A stretch of DNA of 64,000 bases from Lysinibacillus antri (GTDB taxonomy: Bacteria > Bacillota > Bacilli > Bacillales_A > Planococcaceae), in the NCBI RefSeq assembly GCF_003977595.1, contig NZ_RYYR01000014.1, positions 1 to 64,000 of the forward strand, read 5' to 3'. The translations under genes and the position numbers were made by a program. Positions 17,785 to 26,277 of the stretch are shown here, one piece after another. The notes beneath the pieces were generated by a model. The model saw only the letters and a program-made list of their open reading frames with translations, was not told the DNA's origin and searched no databases. How positions within the stretch are numbered: the first letter of the stretch is position 1; each line of letters starts with the position of its first letter.

Positions 17785-18539
17785 CCTATTCGACATTAGC
17801 ATTAACGTTAATTTTTGTACTCATTCCGTTAATACTATCCAAAACATTAAAACTAGACCTTGAAAAAGATACAATCATTGCAACAGTTCGTTCCATTATC
17901 CAATTAATGATTGTTGGGTATGTATTAAAGTGGGTATTTGAAGCAGATAGTATAATTTATATTCTATTAATGATTTTGTTAATGATTGTAGCTGCTACGT
18001 TAAATGCAAGAAAAAAAGGGAAAGCTATACGAGGAATCACATGGAAGATTGCCGTTACACTTGTAATAGTGGAAGTGGTTACTCAAGGAATTTTACTAGG
18101 ATTTCAAATCGTTCCAGCTACTGCACAATATATCATTCCTATTAGTGGTATGTTGATTGGAAATTCGATGGTTTTATCAATTTTATTTTTAAATCGTTTT
18201 ACTGCTGAAATTGAAAGCAGCCGTGATGAAATTGAACTTCTATTGTCTCTTGGTGGTACACCGAAACAAGCTGTACATCGACAATTAACGAGTGCCATTA
18301 GAGCTAGTATGATTCCTACGATTGAAAGTCAAAAAACAATTGGTCTTGTCCAATTACCCGGAATGATGAGTGGACAAATTATTGGGGGTGCGGATCCAGT
18401 TCAAGCTATACAATTTCAAATTTTAATTCTTTTCGGTCTTTTAACAACCGCTGCCCTTTCGAGTATCCTAGTAGGCTTTTTAAGTTACCCTACACTGTTC
18501 AATGAGCGGATGCAATTATTAAGGAGCTCCGCATTATAA
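17781..18539 (+). CDS. fetB: FetB (UPF0014/YbbM) family membrane protein
   Basis: 252 residues with about seven membrane segments. Family marks include TVRSIIQLMIVGYVLKWVF near the N terminus, the IPISGMLIGNSMVLSILFLN segment and the LPGMMSGQIIGGADPVQAIQ segment. Membrane partner of the preceding ATPase, ATG overlapping its stop. Proposed role is metal (iron) efflux by homology to FetB; not shown by the sequence itself. Confidence 0.88.
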   Translation: MTYSTLALTLIFVLIPLILSKTLKLDLEKDTIIATVRSIIQLMIVGYVLKWVFEADSIIYILLMILLMIVAATLNARKKGKAIRGITWKIAVTLVIVEVVTQGILLGFQIVPATAQYIIPISGMLIGNSMVLSILFLNRFTAEIESSRDEIELLLSLGGTPKQAVHRQLTSAIRASMIPTIESQKTIGLVQLPGMMSGQIIGGADPVQAIQFQILILFGLLTTAALSSILVGFLSYPTLFNERMQLLRSSAL

Positions 18540-18566
18540 TTTTAATCTTTAAAGAATTCATACTTT

Positions 18567-18595
18567 TTTTCGATTTAATTACTGTATGTTATAAT
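18567..18595 (+). promoter_or_regulatory. proline dehydrogenase promoter, extended -10
   Basis: TGTTATAAT (TG extension plus TATAAT at 18590-18595), with only a weak -35 region. Located 30 nt before the ATG. Confidence 0.5.
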
Positions 18596-18624
18596 ATTTT
18601 AAAAAATGAAATGAGGTTCCAACT

Positions 18625-19602
18625 ATGCCAGTATTACGTGATCTCTTTATTAACCTATCTGAAAATCAATTATTAAATAGTGCAGCGCAAAAATATGGAC
18701 TTCGACTTGGTGCACAAAGTGTCGTAGCAGGTACAAATATTCCAGAAGTCATTAAAAGCATTAAAGAATTAAATGCACAAGGAATCTCTTGTACTGTGGA
18801 TAACCTTGGTGAATTTGTATTTGAACGTTCTGAAGCGACAAAAGCAAAAGAGCGTATTTTAGAAGTAATTCAGGCAATTCATGAAAATGACGTAGATGCA
18901 CACATTTCTTTAAAACCATCGCAACTTGGTTTAGATATCGATTACGATTTCTGTTATGGAAACTTAGAGGAAATTGTAGACCTTGCTTCAACATACAAAA
19001 TGCATATTAATTTAGATATGGAAGATTACGATCGTCTTCAACCTTCATTTGATTTATTAGATCAATTATCTCAAAAATACGATAACGTCGGCACAGTAAT
19101 TCAAGCATATTTCTTTAACGCTGCTGAAAATATCGAGAAATACAAAAACTTCCGTCTACGTATTGTAAAAGGTGCTTATAAAGAACCGGCTGAAGTAGCC
19201 TATCAAAATAAACATGACATCGATTTAAACTTTATCGATTTAATTGAATACCACTTACTAAATGGTAAATTTACATCGATTGCAACGCACGACCATAATG
19301 TCATTAATCATGTAAAACAGTTTGTGAAAGATCATGATATTTCAAATGACAAGTTCGAGTTCCAAATGCTTTATGGTTTCCGTAAAGAAATGCAATTAGA
19401 GCTTGCTAAAGAAGGATATAATTTCTGTACGTATGTTCCATTTGGTGACGACTGGTATGGCTATTTCATGCGCCGTCTAGCAGAAAGACCACAAAACTTA
19501 AACCTTGTAACAAAACAAGTGTTTACTAAGAAAACAAATACGTTGATCGGTTTAACTGCCGCAGCATTTGTTTTAGGCCGCTTAACAAAGAAATCGAAAT
19601 AA
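18625..19602 (+). CDS. proline dehydrogenase
   Basis: 325 residues, a flavin-dependent TIM-barrel enzyme oxidising proline to pyrroline-5-carboxylate at the membrane. The stand-alone PutB/FadM type is seen: HISLKPSQLGL, NLDMEDYDR, RIVKGAYKEPAEVAYQ, ATHDHNVI, FEFQMLYGFR and YVPFGDDWYGYFMRRLAERP. Ribosome site GAGG 8 nt before ATG. Monocistronic, ended by the terminator at 19609. No pyrroline-5-carboxylate dehydrogenase is nearby. Confidence 0.95.
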   Translation: MPVLRDLFINLSENQLLNSAAQKYGLRLGAQSVVAGTNIPEVIKSIKELNAQGISCTVDNLGEFVFERSEATKAKERILEVIQAIHENDVDAHISLKPSQLGLDIDYDFCYGNLEEIVDLASTYKMHINLDMEDYDRLQPSFDLLDQLSQKYDNVGTVIQAYFFNAAENIEKYKNFRLRIVKGAYKEPAEVAYQNKHDIDLNFIDLIEYHLLNGKFTSIATHDHNVINHVKQFVKDHDISNDKFEFQMLYGFRKEMQLELAKEGYNFCTYVPFGDDWYGYFMRRLAERPQNLNLVTKQVFTKKTNTLIGLTAAAFVLGRLTKKSK

Positions 19603-19608
19603 TAAATA

Positions 19609-19643
19609 AAAGGGTTGTTCCAAATTTGCTGGAACAACCCTTT
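19609..19643. terminator. bidirectional terminator between proline dehydrogenase and desR
   Basis: AAAGGGTTGTTCCA pairs perfectly with TGGAACAACCCTTT (14 bp), between convergent genes. Confidence 0.85.
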
Positions 19644-19659
19644 CATCTATAGATAGCCA

Positions 19660-20268
19660 CTATTTATTCCAGCCCTTCTCTTTAAAACGAGAAATGGCTT
19701 CGATGCGATTCCCTACTCCAAGTTTATCTAATATAGTTGAGATATAATTTCGCACAGTCCCGGCTGATAAATACAGTTCTGCTGCAATTTCTTTCGTTGT
19801 TTTCCCTTCAGCTACTAATTCCAGCACTTGGCTTTCACGTTCTGTTAATGGGTTTTCACTGTCATCTTCATAAACAAAATCTACAAGTTCAGGTGCATAA
19901 ATCCGCCGTCCATCCATAATCACACGAATCGAATGGACTAATTCTTCAATTGGATTATCTTTTAATAAATAGCCGCGCACACCTGCTTTTCTTGCTCGTT
20001 CAAAATAACCTGGTCTCGCAAAAGTTGTTAGAATGATAATTTTACAATCACTACTCGCATGCAATTCTTCTGCAGCATCCAGGCCTGTTTTTACCGGCAT
20101 TTCAATATCCATAATACAAATATCTGGGTTCTGTTCTTTTACTAGTTCGACTGCCTCTTCACCATTTTTAGCAAGCCCGACCACTTCCATATCATCTTCC
20201 ATATTCAGCAGTGACCTCATTGCACCGAGTAACATTCCCTGATCCTCTGCTATTACAATTCGAATCAT
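19660..20268 (-). CDS. desR: response regulator DesR
   Basis: About 202 residues. Receiver domain with phospho-acceptor Asp in CIMDIEMP (about 52), Thr in LTTFARPGYF, Lys in YLLKDNP, then a LuxR/NarL helix-turn-helix (LTERESQVLELVAEGKTTKEIA). The ATG at 20268 (MIRIVIAEDQGMLLGA) fits the DesR N terminus; an ATG 9 nt earlier is an alternative. Overlaps the desK stop region. With DesK it activates the desaturase gene when the membrane becomes ordered on cooling. Confidence 0.93.
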   Translation of the reverse strand: MIRIVIAEDQGMLLGAMRSLLNMEDDMEVVGLAKNGEEAVELVKEQNPDICIMDIEMPVKTGLDAAEELHASSDCKIIILTTFARPGYFERARKAGVRGYLLKDNPIEELVHSIRVIMDGRRIYAPELVDFVYEDDSENPLTERESQVLELVAEGKTTKEIAAELYLSAGTVRNYISTILDKLGVGNRIEAISRFKEKGWNK

Positions 20269-20269
20269 T

Positions 20270-21397
20270 TCACTCATTTCCTTTCTGGTGTGTTATGGCT
20301 AGTGGCACACTAATTGAAATTTTTGTACCTAACTTACTATCTATTTTAAGGGAACCGTTAAAAAATTCCAAACGTTCTTGCATCCCCTTCAATCCATTTC
20401 CAGCAATGTTTAGTTTGTCATTAAAACCTTTTCCATCATCGATAATACATAGCTTAATTTCATTATAATTTCGTTCGATTGTTATTTTACATTTTGTTGC
20501 ACCACTATGCTTTACAACATTGGTGATTGCTTCTTTTAAACACATACTTAATACATTTTCCATTAACACCGGAATATTTAATGTTTTTGTATTCCCCAAA
20601 ATTTCATAATCTATTTCAGCAGCTTTTAATATTTGCTCCACTCGAATGATTTCTTCATGTAATTTAACAGCTCGCATATCTGCTACAAGTTCTCTTACCT
20701 CTTTTAATGCTATGCTCGCAGTATGGCGAATATCTTTAATTTCTCGAATGGCTTCTTCTGGATTTTTCGTCACGAGTCGACTGGCTAAATCACTTTTTAA
20801 CCCAATCATCGAAAGCTTTTGACCTAATGTATCGTGTAAATCCCTCGCAATTCGCTGACGTTCCTCCACGATGATTAACTCTTCAATACGTTCCCTAGCT
20901 GTTTCAAGCTCACCTTCTAAATTTTCTCGTTTGTTTCGGCTATACAAAGTAAAAGGCAATAATACAACCCCAATTACCGTAATAATAATAAATGGTGTTT
21001 GAGATAGGAATAAATCCAAATCAATAAAGTAGCCAGCAACAATCGATACGACTGTAAAGCCAATATGTAAGCCATACATGATAAAGAATCCAACAGTATT
21101 TCGTATGTTGCCAATGAAAAAGGCCGTAAATAGTGATAAATAAACATATCCATACATGAGTGTCATGGCAATATTTAATACCATTTCAAAGCTTATCCAC
21201 ATATAGACAAGTCCATTTTTCGACTTAAACGAAAACCGATGAGATAAAAAGTAAAGCAATATTAACAAAATCCCAATAGAAATTTGAATGATTGAATAGG
21301 AACGAATAATAAAGTAAAAAGGCATGATACAAAAAATAATCCAAACATAAATACTAATCCATGGATTTTTCGGTAAAATCGTATACCAGCTTCTCAT
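20270..21397 (-). CDS. desK: membrane thermosensor histidine kinase DesK
   Basis: 375 residues. Four to five membrane segments (about 15-155) with no extracellular domain, then a HisKA_3 dimerisation helix with the phospho-His in ARDLHDTLGQ (about 187), and an HATPase domain (LKEAITNVVKHSGATKC, DDGKGFN, GLKGMQERL). This is the DesK layout, in which membrane thickness and order set kinase or phosphatase state. Ribosome site GGAGGGGG before ATG. It follows des with a terminator between them, and has its own extended -10 promoter candidate. Confidence 0.94.
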   Translation of the reverse strand: MRSWYTILPKNPWISIYVWIIFCIMPFYFIIRSYSIIQISIGILLILLYFLSHRFSFKSKNGLVYMWISFEMVLNIAMTLMYGYVYLSLFTAFFIGNIRNTVGFFIMYGLHIGFTVVSIVAGYFIDLDLFLSQTPFIIITVIGVVLLPFTLYSRNKRENLEGELETARERIEELIIVEERQRIARDLHDTLGQKLSMIGLKSDLASRLVTKNPEEAIREIKDIRHTASIALKEVRELVADMRAVKLHEEIIRVEQILKAAEIDYEILGNTKTLNIPVLMENVLSMCLKEAITNVVKHSGATKCKITIERNYNEIKLCIIDDGKGFNDKLNIAGNGLKGMQERLEFFNGSLKIDSKLGTKISISVPLAITHQKGNE

Positions 21398-21428
21398 GTC
21401 CCCCTCCTTAATTTCATATTTTTCTTAT

Positions 21429-21437
21429 AGTATAACA
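21429..21437 (-). promoter_or_regulatory. possible desKR promoter, extended -10
   Basis: TGTTATACT on the minus strand, 32-40 nt before desK, no good -35. It would allow kinase and regulator to be made independently of des. Confidence 0.4.
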
Positions 21438-21469
21438 AATACTTCCGATTATCCTATTTTAAGCGATAG

Positions 21470-21497
21470 AAAAACCACCTCTTATTTAGAGATGGCT
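21470..21497 (-). terminator. terminator between des and desK
   Basis: CCATCTC/GAGGTGG on the minus strand followed by TTTTT. The stem spans the des stop codon. It should reduce read-through from the cold-induced des promoter into desKR. Confidence 0.75.
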
Positions 21498-22534
21498 TTC
21501 ATATTTTTTGATTTCATTGATTTTTCTCGTAATTGAATTAATTCTTCAACTTCTTTAAACGATACAAACTTTTTACGCTCTGGATCATATAATTTATAAC
21601 GAATTGACTCAACACTTGTTTTTAAAGTAATTGTTGTTGCTCGTTGAAGTGGTGGAATTGACTCATGCGCTTCTTCTAATTTATAGTTTGGTACTCGTGG
21701 TGCTAAGTGATGCACATGGTGGAAACCGATATTCCCTGTAATCCATTGTAAAATTTTCGGTAATTTGTAATATGAACTACCTTCTACTGCTGCCTTTACA
21801 TAATCCCACTCTGTATCGTATTCAAAGTACGAATCTTCATACGTGTGTTGGATATAGAATAACCAAATTCCTAGTGATCCCGCGATAAATAAAGTAATGG
21901 CATGTACTAATAGGAATGTTGTCCAACCAAATACAAAAATTAAAGTCGCACAGATTGCAAGTAATGCTATGTTTGTAAAATACGTATTCAAACGCTCTTT
22001 TTGCTTTGCATCTTTACGGTTCACACGATTTAATACAAGAACCATTAAAAGTGGTCCTAAACCAAACATCACGATTGGATTACGGTATAAACGGTAGCCT
22101 AAACGACCAAGTTTTGATTTTTCAAGGTATTCGTCAACAGTTAACATATCGATATCACCAATACCGCGTTTATCTAAATTTGAACTTGTTGCATGGTGAA
22201 TTGTGTGCTCGCGTTTCCATTTTTGATATGGGAATGATGTTAAAAGCCCTGTAATATTCCCAACGATATCATTTGCTTTTTTATTACTGAAAAATGAACC
22301 ATGTGTACAATCATGGAAAATGATAAACGTTCGAACTACAAACCCAGCCGCTAATACACTACACGCCACTGTATACCATGGTGAAAACTGAATTAAGTAG
22401 TAACCCGCTGCCCAAATCACTAAAAGGGGTACAATTGTATTAAATATTTGAAAAACACTTTTTCCTGTGTCGGACTTTGCAAAGGGTTGAACCTCTTTAC
22501 GTAACTGCTTTGTTTTTTCTGCATTCGTCGTCAA
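21482..22534 (-). CDS. des: acyl-lipid desaturase Des
   Basis: 350 residues, membrane di-iron desaturase that introduces a double bond into phospholipid acyl chains (delta-5 in B. subtilis) to keep membranes fluid in the cold. The three histidine boxes are complete: HDCTH (about 74), HTIHH (about 110) and HHVHH (about 270). Several membrane segments lie between. The start is TTG at 22534, with AAAGG 9 nt upstream. Downstream come desK and desR on the same strand. Confidence 0.95.
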   Translation of the reverse strand: MTTNAEKTKQLRKEVQPFAKSDTGKSVFQIFNTIVPLLVIWAAGYYLIQFSPWYTVACSVLAAGFVVRTFIIFHDCTHGSFFSNKKANDIVGNITGLLTSFPYQKWKREHTIHHATSSNLDKRGIGDIDMLTVDEYLEKSKLGRLGYRLYRNPIVMFGLGPLLMVLVLNRVNRKDAKQKERLNTYFTNIALLAICATLIFVFGWTTFLLVHAITLFIAGSLGIWLFYIQHTYEDSYFEYDTEWDYVKAAVEGSSYYKLPKILQWITGNIGFHHVHHLAPRVPNYKLEEAHESIPPLQRATTITLKTSVESIRYKLYDPERKKFVSFKEVEELIQLREKSMKSKNMKAISK

Positions 22535-22617
22535 TGTAATATACCTTCTTTCCTTCTTTACTATCTACTATCATCTTAAAGAAATGAGATCATGATGTGT
22601 AGAAGCAAACATCACAA

Positions 22618-22645
22618 ATAATATATTACATATGTCATGTGACAA
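22618..22645 (-). promoter_or_regulatory. des promoter with overlapping dyad
   Basis: TTGTCA (22645-22640), 16 bp, TATTAT (22623-22618) on the minus strand. The inverted repeat TGTCA-TG-TGACA (22633-22644) overlaps the -35 and is the candidate DesR site. In B. subtilis DesR binds just upstream of the des -35; the position here is similar. Binding is inference. Confidence 0.55.
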
Positions 22646-22669
22646 TATGATAGATGTATGCATTAGAAA

Positions 22670-22824
22670 AGGAGCCGCCCAAAAAGTCATTTTGGACGGC
22701 TCCTTTGCGACGAGGATAATGACAATTCATTGTTACTACCGCAGGAGTACAGCTTTTTAGCAATATTTTATTATTAGAAGCGTAGATGTCCAGAAAGTGT
22801 AGTTTCTAGACATCATCTTTTTTA
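22670..22824 (+). repeat. structured dispersed repeat A, copy 1
   Basis: About 155 bp, homologous to 29959-30109 and 58069-58226 in the same orientation. Layout: first hairpin (GGAGCCG/CGGCTCC), the constant block TTTGCGACGAGGAT, AACAATTCATTGTT-like small dyad, ACTACCGCAGGAG, and a last hairpin GATGTCTAGAAA/TTTCTGGACATC (minus reading). It ends 22 nt before the metH stop. Confidence 0.85.
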
Positions 22825-22845
22825 ATTGAATATATTTACTTCTAA

Positions 22846-25800
22846 TTAAACATTAAAATATCTAGCATCTGGATGAGCGAAAACAATAGCTGATACACTT
22901 GCTTCAGGCTCCATCATAAAGCCTTCTGTTAATTGAACTCCAATTTGTTCTGGTTTTAGTAACTTAAATAGTTTTTCTTGGTCTTCTAGGTTTGGACATG
23001 CTGGATAACCAAATGAGAAACGTTGACCTTGATATTTTGCTGCAAAACGCTCACGCATTGTAAAGTCAGTCGCATCTGGGAAGCCCCAAACATCACGAAT
23101 TTCTTGGTGTAGTCTTTCAGCAAAGCCTTCTGCAAGCTCTAATGCTGTAGCAAGTAATGCATGACTCTCTAAAAACTTCCCATCATTTTTAAATTGTTCA
23201 GCGATCTCTTTTACACCTTTACCAGCTGTAACAACCATTAATGCTACATAATCCATTTCGCCACTTTCGACCGTTTTTAAGAAGTCTGATAAACATAAGT
23301 ACGGCGCTTCCTTTTGACGTGGGAATTGGAATCGTTCAATTTCTGTTTTACTATCTTCTGGACTATAAATCACCACATCGTCTCCGTCCGCCTGTGCTGG
23401 GAAGAATCGATACATGCCAGATGGTGTTAGTAAATCCGAAGTTAAATATTCGTTTACTAAATCATATAGCTGTGTTGCTCGCTCATCATTTTCAGCTAAA
23501 AGTTTTTCTACACTACCTTTTAAACCTAGATGATGCCCAATTAACGTACGCATATTCACATATGGATGTAAATGGGCCACTGAATAATTTTTCTTAATAT
23601 GTTGATCTAAATCTTTCGGTACATAAACTTCCGCATCTTTCACCGTTCTGACTGGTTTTTCTGGTGCTTCTTTGGCAGGACGTGCTGCACGTTTTTCATC
23701 TGCAAGTAGACGTTTTTCGCGGGATTCTTTAATTTCTTGGAAGAACTGTTCCCGTTCGTTGACATCCATTAAGCGATTTGCTTGATCCAATCCTTGCATC
23801 GCATCTTTTGCGTAAATCACCGGACCATCATACTCTGCCGCTATTTTTGTTTCTGTAAATCGTTTTGATAAAGCTGCTCCACCTACTAAAATCGGCACAT
23901 CAATGTTGGCTGCTTTAAAGTCTTGTGCAGTGATGACCATTTGTTGTGCTGATTTTACAAGTAATCCTGATAGCCCAACAAAATCAGGCTTTTCTTTGCG
24001 AATTGCTTCAATTAATTGTGCTGGTGTTACTTTAATGCCTAAATCTACAACTTTAAAACCATTATTACTTAAAATAATATCAACAAGGTTTTTCCCAATA
24101 TCATGTACGTCACCTTTTACTGTGGCAAGGACGATTTTCCCTTTACCCGAACTGTCTTCAGCTTTCTCCATGTATTGTTCCAAGTGTGCTACTGCCGCTT
24201 TCATAACCCCTGCACTTTGCAATACTTCTGCAACGATTAATTGGTTATCGTTAAACAGACGACCAACCTCAGCCATACCTGTCATTAATGGTCCGTTAAT
24301 AATATCTAAAGGCGATTCAAAAATTTCTCTTGCCAGTTCAAGGTCTGGAATTAACCCTTCCTTTGTTCCTTCGACGATGTAATAAGCTAAACGCCCTTCA
24401 ACCGTATCTGGAATGTTGGCTACTTGCTTTTCCTTTTTCTTATCTCGATAAAAATCAGTAAATACAGCTAACGTTTCATCATTTGTATTAAAGATTAAAT
24501 CATTTGCAAGCTTGATTTCCTCTTCAGGAATTGACGCATAACGCTCTAATTTTTCAGTATTAACAATCGCGTAATCAAGTCCTGCTTGTGTACAGTGATA
24601 TAGATATACGGCGTTTAACACTTCACGACCTACTGGAGGTAAACCAAATGAAACATTACTTACGCCTAGTACTGTAAGAGTTTTAGGGAATTTTTCTTTA
24701 ATAAGGCGAATTCCTTCAATTGTTTCTTCTGCCGCACCAATATATTGCTCGTCTCCTGTTCCAACAGGGAAAACAAGTGGGTCAAAAATAATATCTTCTG
24801 GTGCCAGTCCCCATTTTTCCGTTAGCAATTGATATGATTTTTCTGCTACTTCTAATTTACGTTCTCTTGTAACAGCCATACCTTCTTCATCAATTGTTCC
24901 AACAACAACGGATGCACCGTATTTTTTTACGATTGGCATAACTGCATCAAAACGTTCTTCCCCATCTTCTAAGTTAATGGAGTTAATAATCGCTTTCCCT
25001 TGTGAAAACTTCAATGATTCCTCGATCACGCGTTCATCCGTTGAGTCGATTACTAATGGAACCTTTACTTTTTTCACGACTTCTTGCATAAAGTTGCGCA
25101 TATCTTCAAGCTCATCACGGTCTGGGTTTGCTAAACAAATATCAATTACGTGAGCACCATTTTTCACTTGTGCTCGGGCAATTTCAGCGGCTTCTTCAAA
25201 TTTGCCGTCAATGATTAACTGTTTAAACTTACGAGAACCGATTACATTTGTACGCTCACCGATGAATAGTGGACGCATTGAGTCATCATATAATAGAGGT
25301 TCAATTCCCGAAACAGCATGACCGTGTGTTTTTGCTGGGATTGGTCGCGGTTCATGGCCTTCTACTGCTTCACGAATCGCTTTAATATGATCTGGTGTCG
25401 TACCACAGCAACCACCAACAATGTTTAACCAACCTTTTTCCGCAAATCCACGTAATTTAATGGATAGAGAGTCTGGTGTTTCATGATAATGCCCTTCCTC
25501 ATCTGGTAAACCTGCGTTTGGATAACAACTAATATAACTCGTAGATAAGTCAGAAAGTGAACGTATATGATCTGTCATAAACTCTGGACCAGTTGCACAG
25601 TTTAAACCAATTGATAAAGGTTGAATATGTTCAATGGAAATATAAAATGCTTCAATTGTTTGCCCTGCTAAAGTCGTACCCATTGGCTCAATCGTTGCCG
25701 AAACCATGACAGGTAGTTGTTTTCCAGTCTCTTCAAAGGCACGTTTAATACCAAGTGAAGCTGCTTTTACATTTAGCATATCCTGACTTGTTTCAAGTAA

Positions 25801-26277
25801 GATTAAGTGGGCGCCTGCTTCAACTAAGGCTTTTGCTTGAACATAAAAGTTTTCATGTAACTCATCAAACGAAATACCACCCGTTACCGACAAAGTTTTC
25901 GTTGTTGGACCAATTGCGCCTGCAACAAAACGAGGCCATTCTTCTGTTGAATATTCTTCTACTGCCTCTAAAGCTAATTCAACTGCACGTTTATTAATTT
26001 CCTCTGCCTTTTCCCCTAAACCATACTCATTTAATACTAATGGCGTTCCACCGAAAGTATTGGTACAAATAATATCTGCTCCTGCTTCTAAATAGGCACG
26101 ATGGATCTTTGTCAGTACATCTGGTCTTGTTAGTACAAGGTTTTCATTACATCCTTCTAACTCTTCTCCACCAAAGTCGTCTGCAGTTAAATCTTCTCGT
26201 TGAAGCATTGTTCCCATTGCACCATCGATAATTAATATTCGTTTTTGTAATTGCTCTTCTATCAGATGGTTATACAT
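22846..26277 (-). CDS. metH: cobalamin-dependent methionine synthase
   Basis: 1143 residues, full MetH. Order: homocysteine-binding barrel with zinc Cys pair in GGCCGTTPDH (about 291), pterin/methyltetrahydrofolate barrel (LFIGERTNVIGSRKF), B12 cap and Rossmann domain with the cobalt-ligand His in DVHDIG (about 724), and the AdoMet-reactivation domain at the C terminus. ATG at 26277 with GAAGGAG 9 nt upstream is preferred; it overlaps the yitJ stop by 8 bp. It needs B12. It is the second gene of the SAM-controlled yitJ-metH operon. Confidence 0.96.
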   Translation of the reverse strand: MYNHLIEEQLQKRILIIDGAMGTMLQREDLTADDFGGEELEGCNENLVLTRPDVLTKIHRAYLEAGADIICTNTFGGTPLVLNEYGLGEKAEEINKRAVELALEAVEEYSTEEWPRFVAGAIGPTTKTLSVTGGISFDELHENFYVQAKALVEAGAHLILLETSQDMLNVKAASLGIKRAFEETGKQLPVMVSATIEPMGTTLAGQTIEAFYISIEHIQPLSIGLNCATGPEFMTDHIRSLSDLSTSYISCYPNAGLPDEEGHYHETPDSLSIKLRGFAEKGWLNIVGGCCGTTPDHIKAIREAVEGHEPRPIPAKTHGHAVSGIEPLLYDDSMRPLFIGERTNVIGSRKFKQLIIDGKFEEAAEIARAQVKNGAHVIDICLANPDRDELEDMRNFMQEVVKKVKVPLVIDSTDERVIEESLKFSQGKAIINSINLEDGEERFDAVMPIVKKYGASVVVGTIDEEGMAVTRERKLEVAEKSYQLLTEKWGLAPEDIIFDPLVFPVGTGDEQYIGAAEETIEGIRLIKEKFPKTLTVLGVSNVSFGLPPVGREVLNAVYLYHCTQAGLDYAIVNTEKLERYASIPEEEIKLANDLIFNTNDETLAVFTDFYRDKKKEKQVANIPDTVEGRLAYYIVEGTKEGLIPDLELAREIFESPLDIINGPLMTGMAEVGRLFNDNQLIVAEVLQSAGVMKAAVAHLEQYMEKAEDSSGKGKIVLATVKGDVHDIGKNLVDIILSNNGFKVVDLGIKVTPAQLIEAIRKEKPDFVGLSGLLVKSAQQMVITAQDFKAANIDVPILVGGAALSKRFTETKIAAEYDGPVIYAKDAMQGLDQANRLMDVNEREQFFQEIKESREKRLLADEKRAARPAKEAPEKPVRTVKDAEVYVPKDLDQHIKKNYSVAHLHPYVNMRTLIGHHLGLKGSVEKLLAENDERATQLYDLVNEYLTSDLLTPSGMYRFFPAQADGDDVVIYSPEDSKTEIERFQFPRQKEAPYLCLSDFLKTVESGEMDYVALMVVTAGKGVKEIAEQFKNDGKFLESHALLATALELAEGFAERLHQEIRDVWGFPDATDFTMRERFAAKYQGQRFSFGYPACPNLEDQEKLFKLLKPEQIGVQLTEGFMMEPEASVSAIVFAHPDARYFNV

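Noticed and set aside
24043-24382. Long plus-strand open frames inside metH, guaA and the MFS gene
   Set aside because: They are antisense shadows of genes with clear domains.
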